Of a stretch of 64,000 bases of DNA, positions 10,320-22,499 are shown piece by piece; the stretch's first letter is position 1, and every line of letters starts with the position of its first letter. The DNA lies in assembly GCA_030770425.1 (NCBI GenBank), contig JASJFT010000115.1, positions 79,103-143,102 on the forward strand. Direction: 5' to 3'. A program made the translations under genes and the position numbers. The notes below the pieces were generated by a model. That model did not search any database and had not been told where the DNA came from. It was given only the letters and a program-made list of their open reading frames with translations. Source of the stretch: Darksidea phi (taxonomy: Eukaryota > Ascomycota > Dothideomycetes > Pleosporales > Lentitheciaceae).

Positions 10320-11872
10320 AACGAAATAAGTGTGCAGCGAGCGACTAGATGAAAAGCGAATGTACAGAAGTCACAAAGACCTCAAGAGAGTGGAGCTTTG
10401 CGCCCAGGAACTTGAAAATAGGGCGAAGGACGAAAGACTCGTGAAGAATCAATAGTAGCAGCGACATGCGAGCGCTATTATATTGCGCCCCCCGATGGGC
10501 CCGCGCGACGCATGAACCATGCGAAGATTGAGTCGCGGGAGTGCTATTTCGGGCTGGCGTGGAGGATCAATCCCCGGCGGCTCGTTTAGGCTGGTGGCGC
10601 CAACTCGCACAAAACGGAGAAAAGACCGTCCTTACCCCTGATCGGGATGTCGTCCTTGGCAATGAAATGCAAGGCGAGAACGAAACCCAACTGCGATTGG
10701 CAGATGCGACAGCCGTAGCCTGTTTGGGAATACTGGATGGATGCGGTGTTGAGAACCACGGCAGATGACCTCTTCCGAGCAAAAGGCCAAGCAGACTCAC
10801 ACCCTCTCATCGCTCCCGACCTTGCACGCTTGCGAAAAACAGACATGCGCCGTTGGAGTGCTGGCTGCAACCCAATATACGACGAGGTCACGCCAGCCCA
10901 CTTGACTATGCAAGGTAAGCTCCCTGCGCGCTTGGCCGAGCTCTCGACATCCAAAAACGACGAGGTCGAGCGAGAAGGGGTCACGGTAGCGGACAGCACA
11001 CTATGTCGCAGTGTTGACAAGACGGTGGGTTGTTGAGGTGAAGCAGCTTCTGTCCGCTGGATCCGTCCCGCTGCCGATCTGAGAGTTAATTCAGACCTCC
11101 CAGGATACTTGATGACACACATGTACCATTCCTCGTTCATTCCCACCCTTGATGATTCGATGAGCGCAGCGTCGTCCGTACCATCTTTCGCGCAGAGTCG
11201 CCAATGTCTCCTGCCAAGTACCCGTCCTTTTTTAGCTTCAGCCCGCGGAGCAATGGTTTCAGCGCGTCGCTACTGGAAACAACCAAGCCATCATAAACTC
11301 TAAATTCGGCCTTGCCAACGCAACGTCGTTGTCCAAAAATGTTTCCTGATTCTATTGGTTCTCTAATCACGTGCTTGTATCATCGAATTCTGCCCGCTAC
11401 GGAGGCTGCCGAGCTGGGCGTCTATTTACGCTCTACAAACCCCCCCTACAGTAGCCCAAGCCTGCTGTTGCACATCCTATACCTAACTTTATTTCCCATA
11501 CGCGCTATACCAGCAGCGCCACGATAGAAAAGTTATTAACGGGTACATCAATACGGGATTCTCAACATCATGGCACGCGCCACGCCCTCTTTCATAAGGC
11601 GCGCGCCGTCACCCTCGTAGACATGCCGTAACACCCCAAGTAACAACTACAATCAACACCCTTCTTACATTTTAAGGTATTCAGGATAAAATACTTTTTT
11701 ATATTACCTTTCTAGGTTATTCCGCGAGTTTGACGGCGCGATGACTACTACTCATTCGATACGGAACTTACCTAGGGCATACGCGCGTTATCTGATCTTA
11801 TATTACTGTAATATGAAATTCTCGTTATATTTATACGGAACTCGCAGCACATGTCATTGCTCATTGCTTGTC
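10320..11872. other. Gene-poor region, AT-rich in its distal part
   Basis: About 1.5 kb upstream of the deacetylase. The proximal part presumably holds its promoter. A 186-codon minus-strand frame (10586-11146) has no ATG-anchored domain or splice support, and I do not call it. From about 11530 the sequence becomes AT-rich with TA-dense words, compatible with decayed repetitive DNA. No RNA gene was seen. Confidence 0.4.
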
Positions 11873-12040
11873 AATGTTCGAAACATCACCTCGTCGGTAT
11901 CTCACAATCGACAGTACTGTGTACAGCTCTACAACTCTATTATCGTGTATAACGTGTGGGTATAGCGTACAAATTCCTACTGTGTTTCGCGCGGACCTTA
12001 CAAAAAAGGCTCCCACTACGAAAATCCAAACCAATATGTA
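11873..12040 (+). repeat. Dispersed repeat, copy B (exonised into the neighbouring gene)
   Basis: It begins with TTCGAAACATCACCTCGTCG, shared with copy C at 57163, and continues with the ACTGTGTACAGCTC and GCGCGGACCTTACAAAA blocks (11991-12005) also found in copies A and D. On the minus strand the repeat supplies the last roughly 36 codons and the stop of the gene at 11940-12654, so it lies within that reading frame. Confidence 0.8.
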
Positions 12041-12654
12041 TACGATACAACCCATCGCGCTTCGGCTGTATCGGTATCTTGCTCGACGGTTCCGCCTTAA
12101 CGGCATCGAATATACCGTTCTCGTCTGTGAATTCTTCTTTGCGACCAAAGTACAAAGGAAATGACACGTCCGACGCCACGAAATTGAGGTAGGCAATAAT
12201 AGTAGGAGCCTGTTCAGGACGGACTCTGAAGTCCCACCAAGCGTCTGCTTTTGGCGGGAGTACACCGTATCGTGGGCAATTTTCACCCTCCCTATCGCGA
12301 TACCACGTCATCAAGATGGTACCGTCTTTGGCGGTGCGCGCATCCGCAATGCCAATGATGTTTGGCTCAATGAACATGGCCGTATCCTGCTGCTCAAGGA
12401 TCCAATTTTGACAGTCTTCCACGGAAGCGCCAGCGAATGCAGTGTCGAAGTCCTCATTGTCGGCTAGCTTGCTTTTCAAGCCTGACTTATCGCTCGGGCA
12501 TTCTTGTGATTCGACAAGCGAGAAGTGATTTTCCAGCAAGCTCAGAATTGTAGGGGTATACTACACTAACTCTACATGCTCTTTCCTGGCCACTGACGAA
12601 TGAACATACAGACTTGGCTTCCTCGGCAATGCAGAACAACGGGGTGACTGTCAT
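11940..12654 (-). CDS. Uncharacterised protein with repeat-derived C-terminus (221 aa)
   Basis: Exon 1 is 12654-12610 (MTVTPLFCIAEEAKS) and exon 2 is 12560-11940, joined in phase 0 over a 49-nt intron (GTATGT..GTGTAG). The long open frame has no ATG of its own near the 5' end, so the upstream exon is needed. The protein part from residue 16 to about 185 looks globular, with conserved-looking segments such as IIGIADARTAKDGTILMTWY and WWDFRVRPEQ. I do not recognise the family. The last 36 residues (from LYRIHIGLDFRSGS) are encoded by dispersed repeat copy B, so the original 3' end was probably lost by insertion. It may still be expressed, or it may be a fossil. Confidence 0.6.
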
Positions 12655-13032
12655 GGAGATTTGAAGGAATTAGAAAGAACGGGTTTTCAGGAGAGATTGC
12701 AAGTGGGGTCGTCGCTGTGCGAATTTATATAGCGTACAAGATATAAGGAAGGCTCAAAGAGCATCCATTGACTGCGCCGTGTTAAGTGGTCACGATGGAG
12801 TAAGTAAGTGACGCCATGCTAATCTCTGGGGTCGATCTGTAAGATAGTGAGATAATACAAAAATACTTCTACAATGAAACGAAGGGTGACAGGGCTACAG
12901 ATCCGTCGACTCGGGACCCTTGACCGGTGGTGATAATCTAAACATGAACTAAAGATATAACCAGATTTTAGCGGCAGGGTCATAGAGGATTGTAGGTACA
13001 AGTCCCTACATAAGCCGCTCTTTGAGCTCGAA
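12655..13032. other. Intergenic, nothing recognised
   Basis: It lies between two minus-strand genes. It may contain downstream exons of the gene at 13033-13497, but I could not join any with confidence. Confidence 0.3.
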
Positions 13033-13497
13033 TCATCCATGGTGGACGCTGCGTTTGTTGATTTTGAGTGTTTCTGGAGACGTGTAAGAAGACATCTCAG
13101 TTCGAAATGGCAAGGAGCTGAATGACCTACCTGAACAAGACGCCAGTGTCTCATCACTGGGATCTTCAGCGTTTCCCATTAGGCTCCGGAAGCAGTCCTG
13201 CTGATCATCCCAGCCCTCTAAGTCCACGGTATGTGGGAATACGTTGCCGCTTGGAATGGCGATAATATCGGTAATAGAGGTCCTCCCTGTCCCAGAACAT
13301 GCAGCTACCGTAGAATACTCGGTGGTGAAGAGTTCCGTGACGGTTCCGGAATTGATGTTTGTGACCATACGGTTCGAAATAGCTGAGACAAAGCAGCTGA
13401 GCGTTGTAAATGCCATTACACCTCTCAATTGCGAAACTAATATGTATATGATTAGCGCAACGCGTGGGCTTGTCCCACAGGAACCAAACAATTTCAT
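13033..13497 (-). CDS. Small hypothetical secreted or membrane-anchored protein (structure uncertain)
   Basis: The frame opens at ATG 13497 (MKLFGSCGTSPRVALIIYILV) with a hydrophobic N-terminal segment that could be a signal peptide or anchor. A Thr/Ser-rich part with several Cys follows. A good donor (GTAGGT) lies near 13121 after ASCSG, so the true gene may splice to further exons and the last 32 codons may be intronic. I do not recognise the family. Low Cys count and short length would fit an effector-like secreted protein, but this is speculation. Confidence 0.4.
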   Translation of the reverse strand: MKLFGSCGTSPRVALIIYILVSQLRGVMAFTTLSCFVSAISNRMVTNINSGTVTELFTTEYSTVAACSGTGRTSITDIIAIPSGNVFPHTVDLEGWDDQQDCFRSLMGNAEDPSDETLASCSGRSFSSLPFRTEMSSYTSPETLKINKRSVHHG

Positions 13498-14787
13498 GAA
13501 TGACTAGCTAAAAGATCGGCACACACCTACACTCAGAAGCTCATATGGTCAAGGCTTCATGATGTTTGATCCAGACCTTCTACAATTGCGCGGTGAAGAT
13601 GAACTCCTTTACGTTCAAGAAAATACGGTAACGAAAAAAGGGTCGCTTCTCTACTCCGGTGGATGGTGTCGGGTTCACTTGAGGCAGATGCTATTACCCC
13701 CCTGTACACAAATCTCTTCGACTGTTCTCTACTTTGCGGTGATAAGTGGATGATATTCTGGGAACGGAGAATTGCTGCCCTTCCCTACCACTGTGTGAGT
13801 CGGTACCTTACAGTGAGCCGGGCTACGAGATCTGGGGATCACTCACCGCACGTCGCTAGTTTACTAGACCGTTTTGTCGAACCCGAGGGATGCCGGTCCA
13901 TTCAGTTCGACACATTAGTTCCTCTTTGCCTCTGTGTTCAAGACCTGGATCAAGTATTTATGCCAAGGCCACCATGCTTCCACTCTTCTTATTTTCGAAT
14001 AGTCCTCATGTCCCGGGCATGGAATGCGCATTTTTGTACTGGGCCCCCTTTTTTTCATTGAGTCGTAGCTAGTATGGCGAGGCTTGGGGAAGAAGGTTGT
14101 CGTTTCTATGTTGTACCCTTCACTACCCTACTGCCACACCCGAAATTATCACACTCACCGACCATTGTGTTAGAGGTCTATAATTCCCAATCTACAATTC
14201 TCCACAAAAGATCCCTCTTTAGTTCGTCCAGAACGAACATAACTCCCTACACGACCACACTTAACGCGCCGTAGCCCTGAAACTGGACAAAGGCATTTGG
14301 TACATTATATAGGCGTCGTCTGCAGTGTAGATACATGTTGTAAAAACAAGCAAACGCGGGGTGTGGAAGAGTAGACGGGCGCTTGAGGCGAGGCTGGTGG
14401 TGAGAGGGGAAGAGAACGCGATGTGGTTGTACGGAGGTCATATACAATACTGGAGCGTGTACACTACATAGTCTCTTAAATTAATAAACTCGTTAAGAAC
14501 TACGTATTTCTATATACTACATACCTATTAGAGGCTAAGATTGCTGAGTAGGTATCCGTCAACACAGTATACAGTCTTCTGAAACATGACTGTATGCACA
14601 GGGGAAAAGATTGTGCACCCAACCCAGTTAATTGATCTCGTGTGCTAGCTAGAACGCACGCTTGGTTGATCGATTTGGTTATACAAATACATTATCTCAT
14701 CATCCTGTGCCACAGGAGACTTGCACACAAGGAATCATCTTCGCCGGCGGTGCACATTCGTACTCTAGCTTAGCTAGACGGAGACCA
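13498..14787. other. Intergenic, no supported gene
   Basis: About 1.3 kb. A plus-strand frame at 13663-14061 has no recognisable domain and no splice context. 14460-14560 is AT-rich. Nothing else is recognised. Confidence 0.4.
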
Positions 14788-16810
14788 CTATCGCATCCCA
14801 TACTCATCCAGGCCCATCCCCCTCGTAATCTTCTTCATAAGCGCCTTTTTGAGGAACTGTTCGCGGGCGAGACTCCTCGTTTGCTGTGCACATATTAGCT
14901 TCCATCCCCGCACCCACCACCGCATGTATCAAAACATACCTTAATAAAGACATCCGCACCCACCCTACCCCGGTCTAGCGCTCGTCCGAGCACAAACAAC
15001 GCCTCCGCAATCGCCTTCTCCTCTGCCGCAACGGTGTATAGTTGGCCGCCAACGACCGTAGGCGCAACCAGCACATCATCAACGTCTGGTGCCTTCCGTC
15101 TCCTCGCGTCATCCATAACGCGATCTGCCTCTACCATCGCCTCCCGCAATATCTTCTCATTACTCGCTAGCGCCGCATCAAGCTGCTGCAACTGATCCAG
15201 TTCCGATTGCAACCGTAAATATGCTGCCTCCAGAGCGGCTTGTTGGGCGCGAAGAGGCGGAATAGCGGCATTGTTCTGGGACACCGTTTGCCGGATTTGG
15301 GCGGTTAAGGTGGTGGAGAGGGCATGGAGGAGGGCGTCCTTTTCGGGGTTTGGAGGAACGGGTGGGACCGGGACACGCGCTTGAGGACCCTTTTGGGACG
15401 GAATAGTCACCTCGAGAGAGTCATCTAGGAGGTTTATTGGCGCGGGAGGAGGTTGCGGCGGTTCTTGGGACTGTGGTAGCTGTTGGTATTGCTGGTTTTG
15501 CTGAGGAGGATAATTCGGCGGCGGTTGCTGTTGGTGAGGGGGTTGGACGGGTTGAGCAGAATAATGTTGGAGGTGAGGTGGTACTTGCTGATGTTGTTGG
15601 TATTGCGGCGGTCCTGGGATATTTGCTGTATGTTGCGGCGGAGGAGGCGCTTGTCGTTGATGCAGCGCAGCGCGCTGGTCTTCTGGCGTGATTGGGCTGA
15701 CGGGACTCCCTAACTCATACGACTGAGGTGGATAGCTCTGAGCCTGAACTTGCGGTCGAATTGGTTTCGACACCGGCGTTGCGGGACTCATGTCGTAACT
15801 CGCTTGCCGTTGGGCAACATTATGTGGCGGAGGAGGACCTTGCTGCTGCCAATTACTCTGCCCAGCATAGCTATTCCTCTGCGGCTGCTGCTGCTGCTGA
15901 TATTGATGCTGTGACCGTTGTGGCTGTTGGGATGGGTGGGGTGGTAGCGGCGGAGGTTGCGAGTATCGATCGTGTTGCGGCTGTGGTTGAGGACTCGGTC
16001 TGCTCTGCTCATATGGCTTTGGTGGCTTCGGCGGAGGCGCAGGACCCTGAGATGGGCCTGGAGCAGGGGATGCTATAGGCGTGCTATGTGCTGATCGTCG
16101 CCATTCGGCCGGTGGGGGAGGAACGGGCGGCGGGGCTTGCGCTACGGGCGCATTGTACTGTTGCTGTTGCTGCGTCGAGCGCACCGGCGGCTCTTTGGCG
16201 AATACGCCTCTCAGCACCGCTAGGAAGTCAAATATCGTACTCTTCTACTCATTGATCAGCCTTTAGTTCCCTCCACGAGAAAACGCCACGCTGGTGCGGG
16301 TATGCGCATGCGCAACTCACGTCCCAATACTTCCCCCATTGCGCCAAATATGGATGATACACCCTCCCATCCCCACTAACGTGTTGTCCCGGCCGGACCA
16401 ACATATCCCGCGACGGCTTCACATATACTATCGGCGACTCGCGGGGGTAGGCGTGCGGCACCCATACGTGGACCGGAAACCCGTATGTCGTGTTACGAAA
16501 GGTAACTGGAACGGTTCCGCTAAGGAGGAGCAATAGCGCTGAAGCTCCATTCTCATATGCTGATGTTGTAAGCGTATGTCCGACTGGGAGGGGAGCGGTG
16601 GTGGCTGGCACGCACTGTAGACTTCTGTGCGCGGGGAGAGGGATGGGTAGTTGGAGAGGGTTTCGGCGACGTCGTGGTATGTGCGATTTACGTCTGCATA
16701 TTCCTGTATTCGCTATATTAGCTGGAGATTTTTGAATATAGATTCGGGGTTGTTACACTGGGTAGCACGCTGTATAGCCAGTTCAGCACTTTTTCAGGCA
16801 CGCCGGCCAT
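14788..16810 (-). CDS. vps23: ESCRT-I subunit Vps23/TSG101
   Basis: Five exons (16810-16757, 16703-16616, 16559-16321, 16244-14940, 14883-14788) join in phase and encode 593 aa. The N-terminal UEV domain (residues about 1-150) starts MAGVPEKVLNWLYSVL and contains EYADVNRTYHDV, the FPVHVWVPHAYPRE strand-loop and PGQHVSGDGRVYHPYL. A long Pro/Gln-rich linker (about 160-430) with QQ, PPP and poly-Gln tracts follows. Then come a short coiled coil (about 465-515) and the C-terminal steadiness box, ending FLKKALMKKITRGMGL. By family knowledge this protein binds ubiquitinated cargo and recruits ESCRT complexes on endosomes for multivesicular body sorting; in fungi it also serves pH signalling via the Rim/Pal pathway. 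The active-site Cys of E2 enzymes is absent, as expected for UEV. Confidence 0.93.
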
Positions 16811-17214
16811 GCTGGTGAGGTTAGAGGTGCGGCGGGGAAGCTCCGACCCTGACGACAGACGTTACCCAACGGTAGGAACACCGCTTGGCAGACAACTATG
16901 TGTATGATAAGAGTTTACATTTAGTCAATTCATGCGAAGAGTTAAAGAGGTAAAAATCAGGCTTCAGATTAACGACCGAGTACATTGAAGACCGGGAAAT
17001 TCAAAGTTGAGAGCTTGTTAAGCGCAGAAACAGAGACGCAAACTTGAGTCCAAGCACAATTATCATATTTTCGACTCGCAATTAATATGCGGAAAGAAAC
17101 CAGTATAGTACAGCGAATGGTCGTTGCCGTCATGAGCGCCTCGGCGAGCGTAAAAACCCCAAACATGCGCCAAATTACTATACAAAACTGCGGGCATATC
17201 TTCAAACTGCGATC
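16811..17214. other. Intergenic between nfs1 and vps23
   Basis: About 400 bp between the nfs1 stop and the vps23 start, both on the minus strand. It should hold the vps23 promoter and the nfs1 3' UTR. Nothing else was seen. Confidence 0.5.
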
Positions 17215-18988
17215 TCAATGCTGGCTCCATTCGATAGTGTTTAAATCGACACCTTCCTGTACCAGCTCCCACAGCGGGCTGAGCTCTCTCAAAAAGGTCA
17301 CACGCTCCTTGACCGCTTGGAGGACGTAATCAATCTCGGCTTCAGTGGTGAACCGCCCAATACCGAATCGAATACTGCTGTGTGCACTCTCGTCGCTACT
17401 ACCGAGAGCTCGGAGCACATAGCTAGGCTCCAACGATGCGGATGTGCATGCGCTGCCGGATGATAGAGCAATATCCTTGAGAGCCATGAGGAGCGACTCT
17501 CCTTCGACATAGGCAAACGACACGTTAACGCAGCCGGGATAGTGCCGTTCTCGGTCACCGTTCAAAGTTGTGTGTTCTAAAGACAGTAATCCGTCGAGAA
17601 GGCGGCTTGATAGCGCATTAATGCGCTTCGAGTCATACTATCAAGGTCAGCCAAGTTTAAACAACTGATACCTAAACGAGATTGAGGTGATGTAAGTTCT
17701 CATAACCCCTGCACATTTGTCACCATGGCGCGTCGACAGCCAGAGGCCATCTAACGCTCTGAAAGCCATGCATGTATAGTGCTCATAATCATCGGAACAG
17801 GAAGGGAACAGAAAAGAACTGTACGTACGTCCATCTCCTGCTTGCATATCCGCGCAGCTTCTCCGAAGCCAACGGCTAAGAAAGGAGCCATGGTACCACT
17901 GCGTAGACCACGTTCCTGACCGCCACCGCTAATGATCGGATCAAGACGCACTCTTGGTCGCCGTCGGACATAGCATGCGCCGATGCCCTTGGGTCCATAG
18001 ATCTTGTGGCCCGAAATTGACATCAAATCGACGTTCATCTGGTTGACATCAATAGGTATCTTTCCTACAGCTTGGGCCGCATCGGTGTGGAAATATATCT
18101 TCTTTGACCGACAGAGTTTCCCAATCTCATCTACAGGCTGAACGACGCCGATCTCGTTATTGACTGTCATTATACTGACTATAGCAGTCTCAGGCCGTAT
18201 TGCAGCCTCGAGCTGGGCCATGTCGATGAGGCCGTTGTTCTGCACTGGTAGGTATGTGATCTGGTAACCTTCGTCTTGTAGATGTCGACAGCTGTCTAAA
18301 ACGCACTTGTGCTCAGTCTGACATGTTATGATGTGGTTCTTCTTGCCTGACCGCCTGAAAAACCGCGCCACGCCCTTGAGACTCATGTTGTTGCTCTCAG
18401 TGGCACCGCTCGTGAAGATGATTTCTTTTGGTTCGGCACCGATAAGGTCGGCAACGTTCTCGCGAGCTTGTTCCACTGCCTTATCGACCTCCCAACCGTA
18501 TGCGTGGGTCCGCGAATGAGGATTACCATATTGGCCAGTCATGAAAGGCAGCATCGCGTCGACCACTCGAGGATCCATAGGTGTCGTGGCTTGCATGTCG
18601 AGGTAGATGGGTCGGGTGCCTTCGTCCATGATGGTTGCTTGCTTCAAGATGCCTGTGTGGGTTAGCGTAGTCGAAGTAGGATGGGAGGCGGTAAAGTTAT
18701 ACCAGCCGTAGGACTCAGCATCGCATCCGCACTCATACCCGTGGCCGGCATCGTCACTTCACCAGCACTACTGCCTGTCTGATTTAAGAAGGATTGCTGA
18801 TCGGCCTTGATGGCCGTGTCGACATTGACGGTGGCGTTGGAAGGCTTCGTCTCGGAGACATAATTTCGTCGGCCGCCTGCATTGAGTGCTATCGTCCGCG
18901 GGGAGATGCGGGAGAAGGCAGACGAGGGGTAGCGACGGGAAGCAATGCGGAGGGCCTGCCTCGCCACCATGGGTGCAATATGGGACAT
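17215..18988 (-). CDS. nfs1: Mitochondrial cysteine desulfurase Nfs1
   Basis: Three exons (18988-18703, 18652-17829, 17637-17215) encode 510 aa. The first ATG ([19 protein letters not shown]) begins an Arg/Ser-rich mitochondrial targeting peptide. The class V aminotransferase fold follows: [37 protein letters not shown], and the PLP-binding Lys312 in [10 protein letters not shown]. The mobile loop holds the catalytic Cys434 in [21 protein letters not shown]. The C-terminus ([19 protein letters not shown]) matches the Nfs1 tail that contacts Isu1/frataxin. The enzyme takes sulfur from cysteine for Fe-S cluster assembly and tRNA thiolation and is essential in yeast. The intron between exons 2 and 3 is unusually long here (191 nt). 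Confidence 0.95.
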
Positions 18989-19543
18989 GGTGATGTTGGT
19001 GGAGGTGACAGTTAGGTGTCGCCGTGGAGTTTCCGTCAAGCTAATCAGCCCGCGCTAGCTAGCTCCATGGGCGTGTATGACTAATCAGCCGCGGAACGTA
19101 ACTTCATCAACACTGCATTGGAACGGCGGATGGTTACCTTCATTTCTTGCTTCACACGATTTTAATCATGAATTGCAGCTGATTTATGACTGCAATATGG
19201 ACGATAGTCGGGTTCGCTTCGTATAGCCCAGTGGTTCAAGCAGTTATACGATCATCGCCTTCTGCATGAATGAAAACTAAAATCGCAAGGCCATCAGCGG
19301 GGAAGAAGTAAGGTCACAAAACAATGACGAAGAACGGAGTCGGAAGGTATTAGGTAGCTGTGCGCCGTCCAATTCAAAAGATCAAGTTCCACCCTGGCGT
19401 ACAAACCCTTATTCAAGCTATTTCAATTATTGTCTTCGACTTTAAGTCGTAATATCTACTATCAACATAAAACCTTAACAAATGCGACCTATCTAGTCGT
19501 TCTATAAATCCCTTCTCACCCTTCCTAAAAATAACATGACCTG
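18989..19543. other. Upstream region of nfs1, no gene seen
   Basis: It holds the probable nfs1 promoter. A stretch near 19215-19255 (AGCCCAGTGGTTCAAGC) recalls tRNA D-arm/T-arm words but does not fold into a complete tRNA. No coding exon was identified. Confidence 0.4.
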
Positions 19544-20142
19544 TCATGCCTCCCACTTGAACGATATGATCCCTGGTCGTATCTGGCCTTGCTGGTGCCT
19601 ACGACCATATCCAAACCATGAAAAACCTCTCGAGGTCTTTCGATGCTTCTTGAATCCACCCATCCGAAGCTCGCAAATTTTCTCAATCGTTTGTATAGAT
19701 TTCTCGGAACGCATCAACGAGTCTCTGCATTCGTGCAGCGTTCCATGAACAAGGCGTCGATCAACTTGCCTGCTTTGCGCTAAAAGATCTGGAACCACAC
19801 CGGATTGGAGCTTGGAAGCTTCAGGAATCAATTTTTCGTGTGAACCTCTTTACTGGGGAATCTAATATCCATGATTCGCTGCGCGTTGTGCATGCGCGCA
19901 TCTTTTCGCGGATCAGAAGGGATACGCTGTGTGTCTAGGAAGCCGAACACGATAGCAGTCTTGTCGAAGACTTGCGCACTAACAACAAGGGTTTCTTTTC
20001 GTAGGTATTCGAGTTGACTACTTGATCCTACCTGGTAATGTGCCTTCGCAGTGAATGGGCAGTGCACGGAAGAGAGGCGGGGGCGGGGCGTGGTGCCGTC
20101 TCCCAGAGACGACATGAACCCACATAGCGATTTTGCCCACAA
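19544..20142 (-). other. Pair of unassigned minus-strand reading frames, possible gene or relic
   Basis: Two adjacent frames, 20142-19828 and 19831-19544, overlap by a few bases, and neither starts with ATG. The first contains a segment with regular hydrophobic spacing (LEYLRKETLVVSAQVFDK and IVFGFLDTQRIP). The second is basic near its end. They could be exons of an unrecognised gene, or one gene broken by a frameshift near 19830. I found no domain and no convincing intron joining them. Confidence 0.25.
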
Positions 20143-20492
20143 TCATGGCGACTGGAGCATGCGCTGTTCACAATCCTCTTTGATCTCCGGCTTCCCAAAT
20201 AGCTTCACGGATCCCGAAAATTCCAAGTTTTGCATCCGGGTACTTGCGTCGTCCCGTTTCCCGTTTCCGGCTAAGCGGCTCTGCCACACGCATCTCAGCC
20301 ACTCGTCGTCGTCATAAGCAGAAGCGACAAGGCATTCAAAGAAGCCGAGCCACGCCGGCCAAACGCCGCCAGTTCACCAAAGCCCGTCCTCTCCTCTCCG
20401 CTGCCTCTGCCCACGACAGCACGCATTTCCAGACACATTATACTCTTCCTTTGCCCATCAATCACCACAACCTCCCCTGCAGTCACCGACCA

Positions 20493-22069
20493 ATGAGCTG
20501 GAAGGGCCTCACCAAGAGCGTCACCCGGGTACGCAGCTTGCACATGGCTCAGAGCAGGCGTCAGGTTGGCTAACAAGACCATGTAGGCGCCGCAAAGCTT
20601 CAAGCAGCGTTTTAACCTCGTACGTTCACCCTCCGACACGTCATTCCGACTTTTTACACGTTGCGCCCACTTCCGGCATTCGCGGGGTATCCAGCTAACA
20701 GAGGTGCGGTACAGGGCGAGATCACGAAGGATCCCATCTACATAGATGCCGAGCGACGTTTTGAGGAGCTGGAGAAGGAAACGAAGAAACTTCATGAAGA
20801 GTCCAAGAAGTAGGCCCCCGCGCCCAACTTGATGCTGTGGCATGTGCTCACCTAAAGCAGGTACTTCCAAGCCGTAAATGGTCCGCCCTGTCATACCCTC
20901 ACTCCCACGAACACGCGCTGACTTTGGTGGCCCAGGCATGCTCACCCATCAAATCGAGTTCTCCAAAGCCATTGCCGAAATATACAAGCCTATATCCGGT
21001 CGCATGTCAGATCCCGACTCCTTCCTCGATGAGGGCAACCAGGCCGGCATACATGCGTGCGACGAATACCAGGGAATTGTTGGGGAGCTTCAGGAGACGC
21101 TCAAGCCCGAGCTGGAGATGATAGAAACACGCGTCATCAAGCCCGCAGACGAGCTACTGGAAATCATCAAGACGGTACGCAAGGTCGCAGCGAAACGAGA
21201 CCACAAACAGCTCGACTACGACCGCCATCGCGCTACTCTCAAAAAGCTTCAGGACAAGAAGGAAAAGACTTTGAAGGACGAGAAAGCCACATACCGTGCC
21301 GAAGCCGACGTCGAGCAAGCTACTCAGGACTACAATTACTTCAATGATCTCTTGAAGGACGAGCTACCAAAGCTCTTCAGATTAGAGCGCGAATTCATCA
21401 AACCACTATTCCAGTCATTCTACTACATGCAGCTGAATGTCTTCTATACTTTACATGAGCGCATGCAGCGGATTGACATTGGCTACTTCGATCTTTCCCT
21501 GGACATCGAAGCCGCGTACCAGAAGAAAAGGGGAGATATTCAGGCACAAACAGAAGCCATCTCCATCACAAAATTTAAAACCACCGGGGGCCTGCGGCCG
21601 GGCCAATCCAAGTACGGCAACAAAGCTCTCGAGGCAAAAGCTTCTTCTGCATCGACCCGAAGGTCCACACTCTCGGACGGCACAGAAACGCCGCCACCAC
21701 CGTATACACCTACGCCTGCGAACAACGCCCTAACCCCTCCAACGTCGGCGACCTCGTGGGGCTCTGCGGCCAAGTCTAAGGGCGCTGCGCCGCCTCCACC
21801 GAAGCCGAAACCTTCGCGATTAAGCGGTGCACCTGCTGCAGAGACAGTCACAGCTTTGTACGACTACGAGGCTCAAGCCGAAGGCGACCTCTCCTTCACA
21901 ACTGGCGACGTAATAGAAATCATCACCCGAACACAGAATGACAACGAGTGGTGGGTTGGCAAGGTTCGAGGAAAGTCTGGCCAGTTTCCCGGTAAGCATG
22001 AACCTTGAACCATCGGCACAAGCGTTCACTAACATTCCGATAGGTAATTATGTGAAGTTGAACACCTAA
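20493..22069 (+). CDS. rvs167: BAR-SH3 amphiphysin-like protein (Rvs167/Hob1 type)
   Basis: Six exons (20493-20528, 20587-20619, 20715-20809, 20861-20880, 20936-21991, 22044-22069) encode 421 aa. The first four are tiny (36, 33, 95 and 20 nt), and each join is supported by phase and by homology: [42 protein letters not shown]. The BAR domain spans about residues 15-235, with [15 protein letters not shown] and [18 protein letters not shown] Pro/Ser/Ala-rich linker follows ([19 protein letters not shown]). The C-terminal SH3 (about 355-420) has [15 protein letters not shown], the NEWWVGK Trp pair and PGNYVKL. By family knowledge it senses and bends membranes at actin patches and acts in endocytosis. 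Confidence 0.94.
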
Positions 22070-22499
22070 ACCAGAAATAGGGAAACGCGAATAGACAAGG
22101 TTGTGATGGTCAAGCATTAGGGATCGAATTTACGTACTATTGTCATGCATTAGCGGAGAGATTCTGGTTTGGTTAGATGTTCTCGAAGCTTTCTTACGGA
22201 GAGCATGATCTTCTTCGATTGACTATACTTACCAAGTTAACTTTTATTCATATCCATCACTCTTCACTACTTTCTTTGTCGGGCGAGGGGTTGGAGAGAA
22301 GGCTTGCCTTTTGGTATAAGGCGGGGAGATGCCCCGCGTTGTTGTGACCGCATGTCGATGGCACAGACAGACAACAGCGGGTCGTAGGTCCGACGGAACA
22401 GCTACACTCGTACGTCATTTTAGGGATTGCGTATTCTGAACCCTCAAAAGAGAATATTGCAGTAGCTGATCCGTCTGACGCGCCCACTGACGGCCCAAC
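22070..22499. other. Intergenic, nothing recognised
   Basis: 3' flank of the BAR-SH3 gene. The minus-strand open frame 22257-22595 has no recognisable content. Confidence 0.4.

Noticed and set aside
10586..11146. 186-codon minus-strand open frame upstream of the deacetylase
   Set aside because: Low-complexity composition, no recognisable domain, no splice partner. Frames of this length occur by chance here on both strands.
13663..14061. 132-codon plus-strand frame rich in Cys
   Set aside because: Cys are scattered without pattern, no signal peptide, no splice context.
19215..19260. tRNA-like words (AGCCCAGTGGTTCAAGC)
   Set aside because: No complete cloverleaf, acceptor stem or proper T-loop could be formed.
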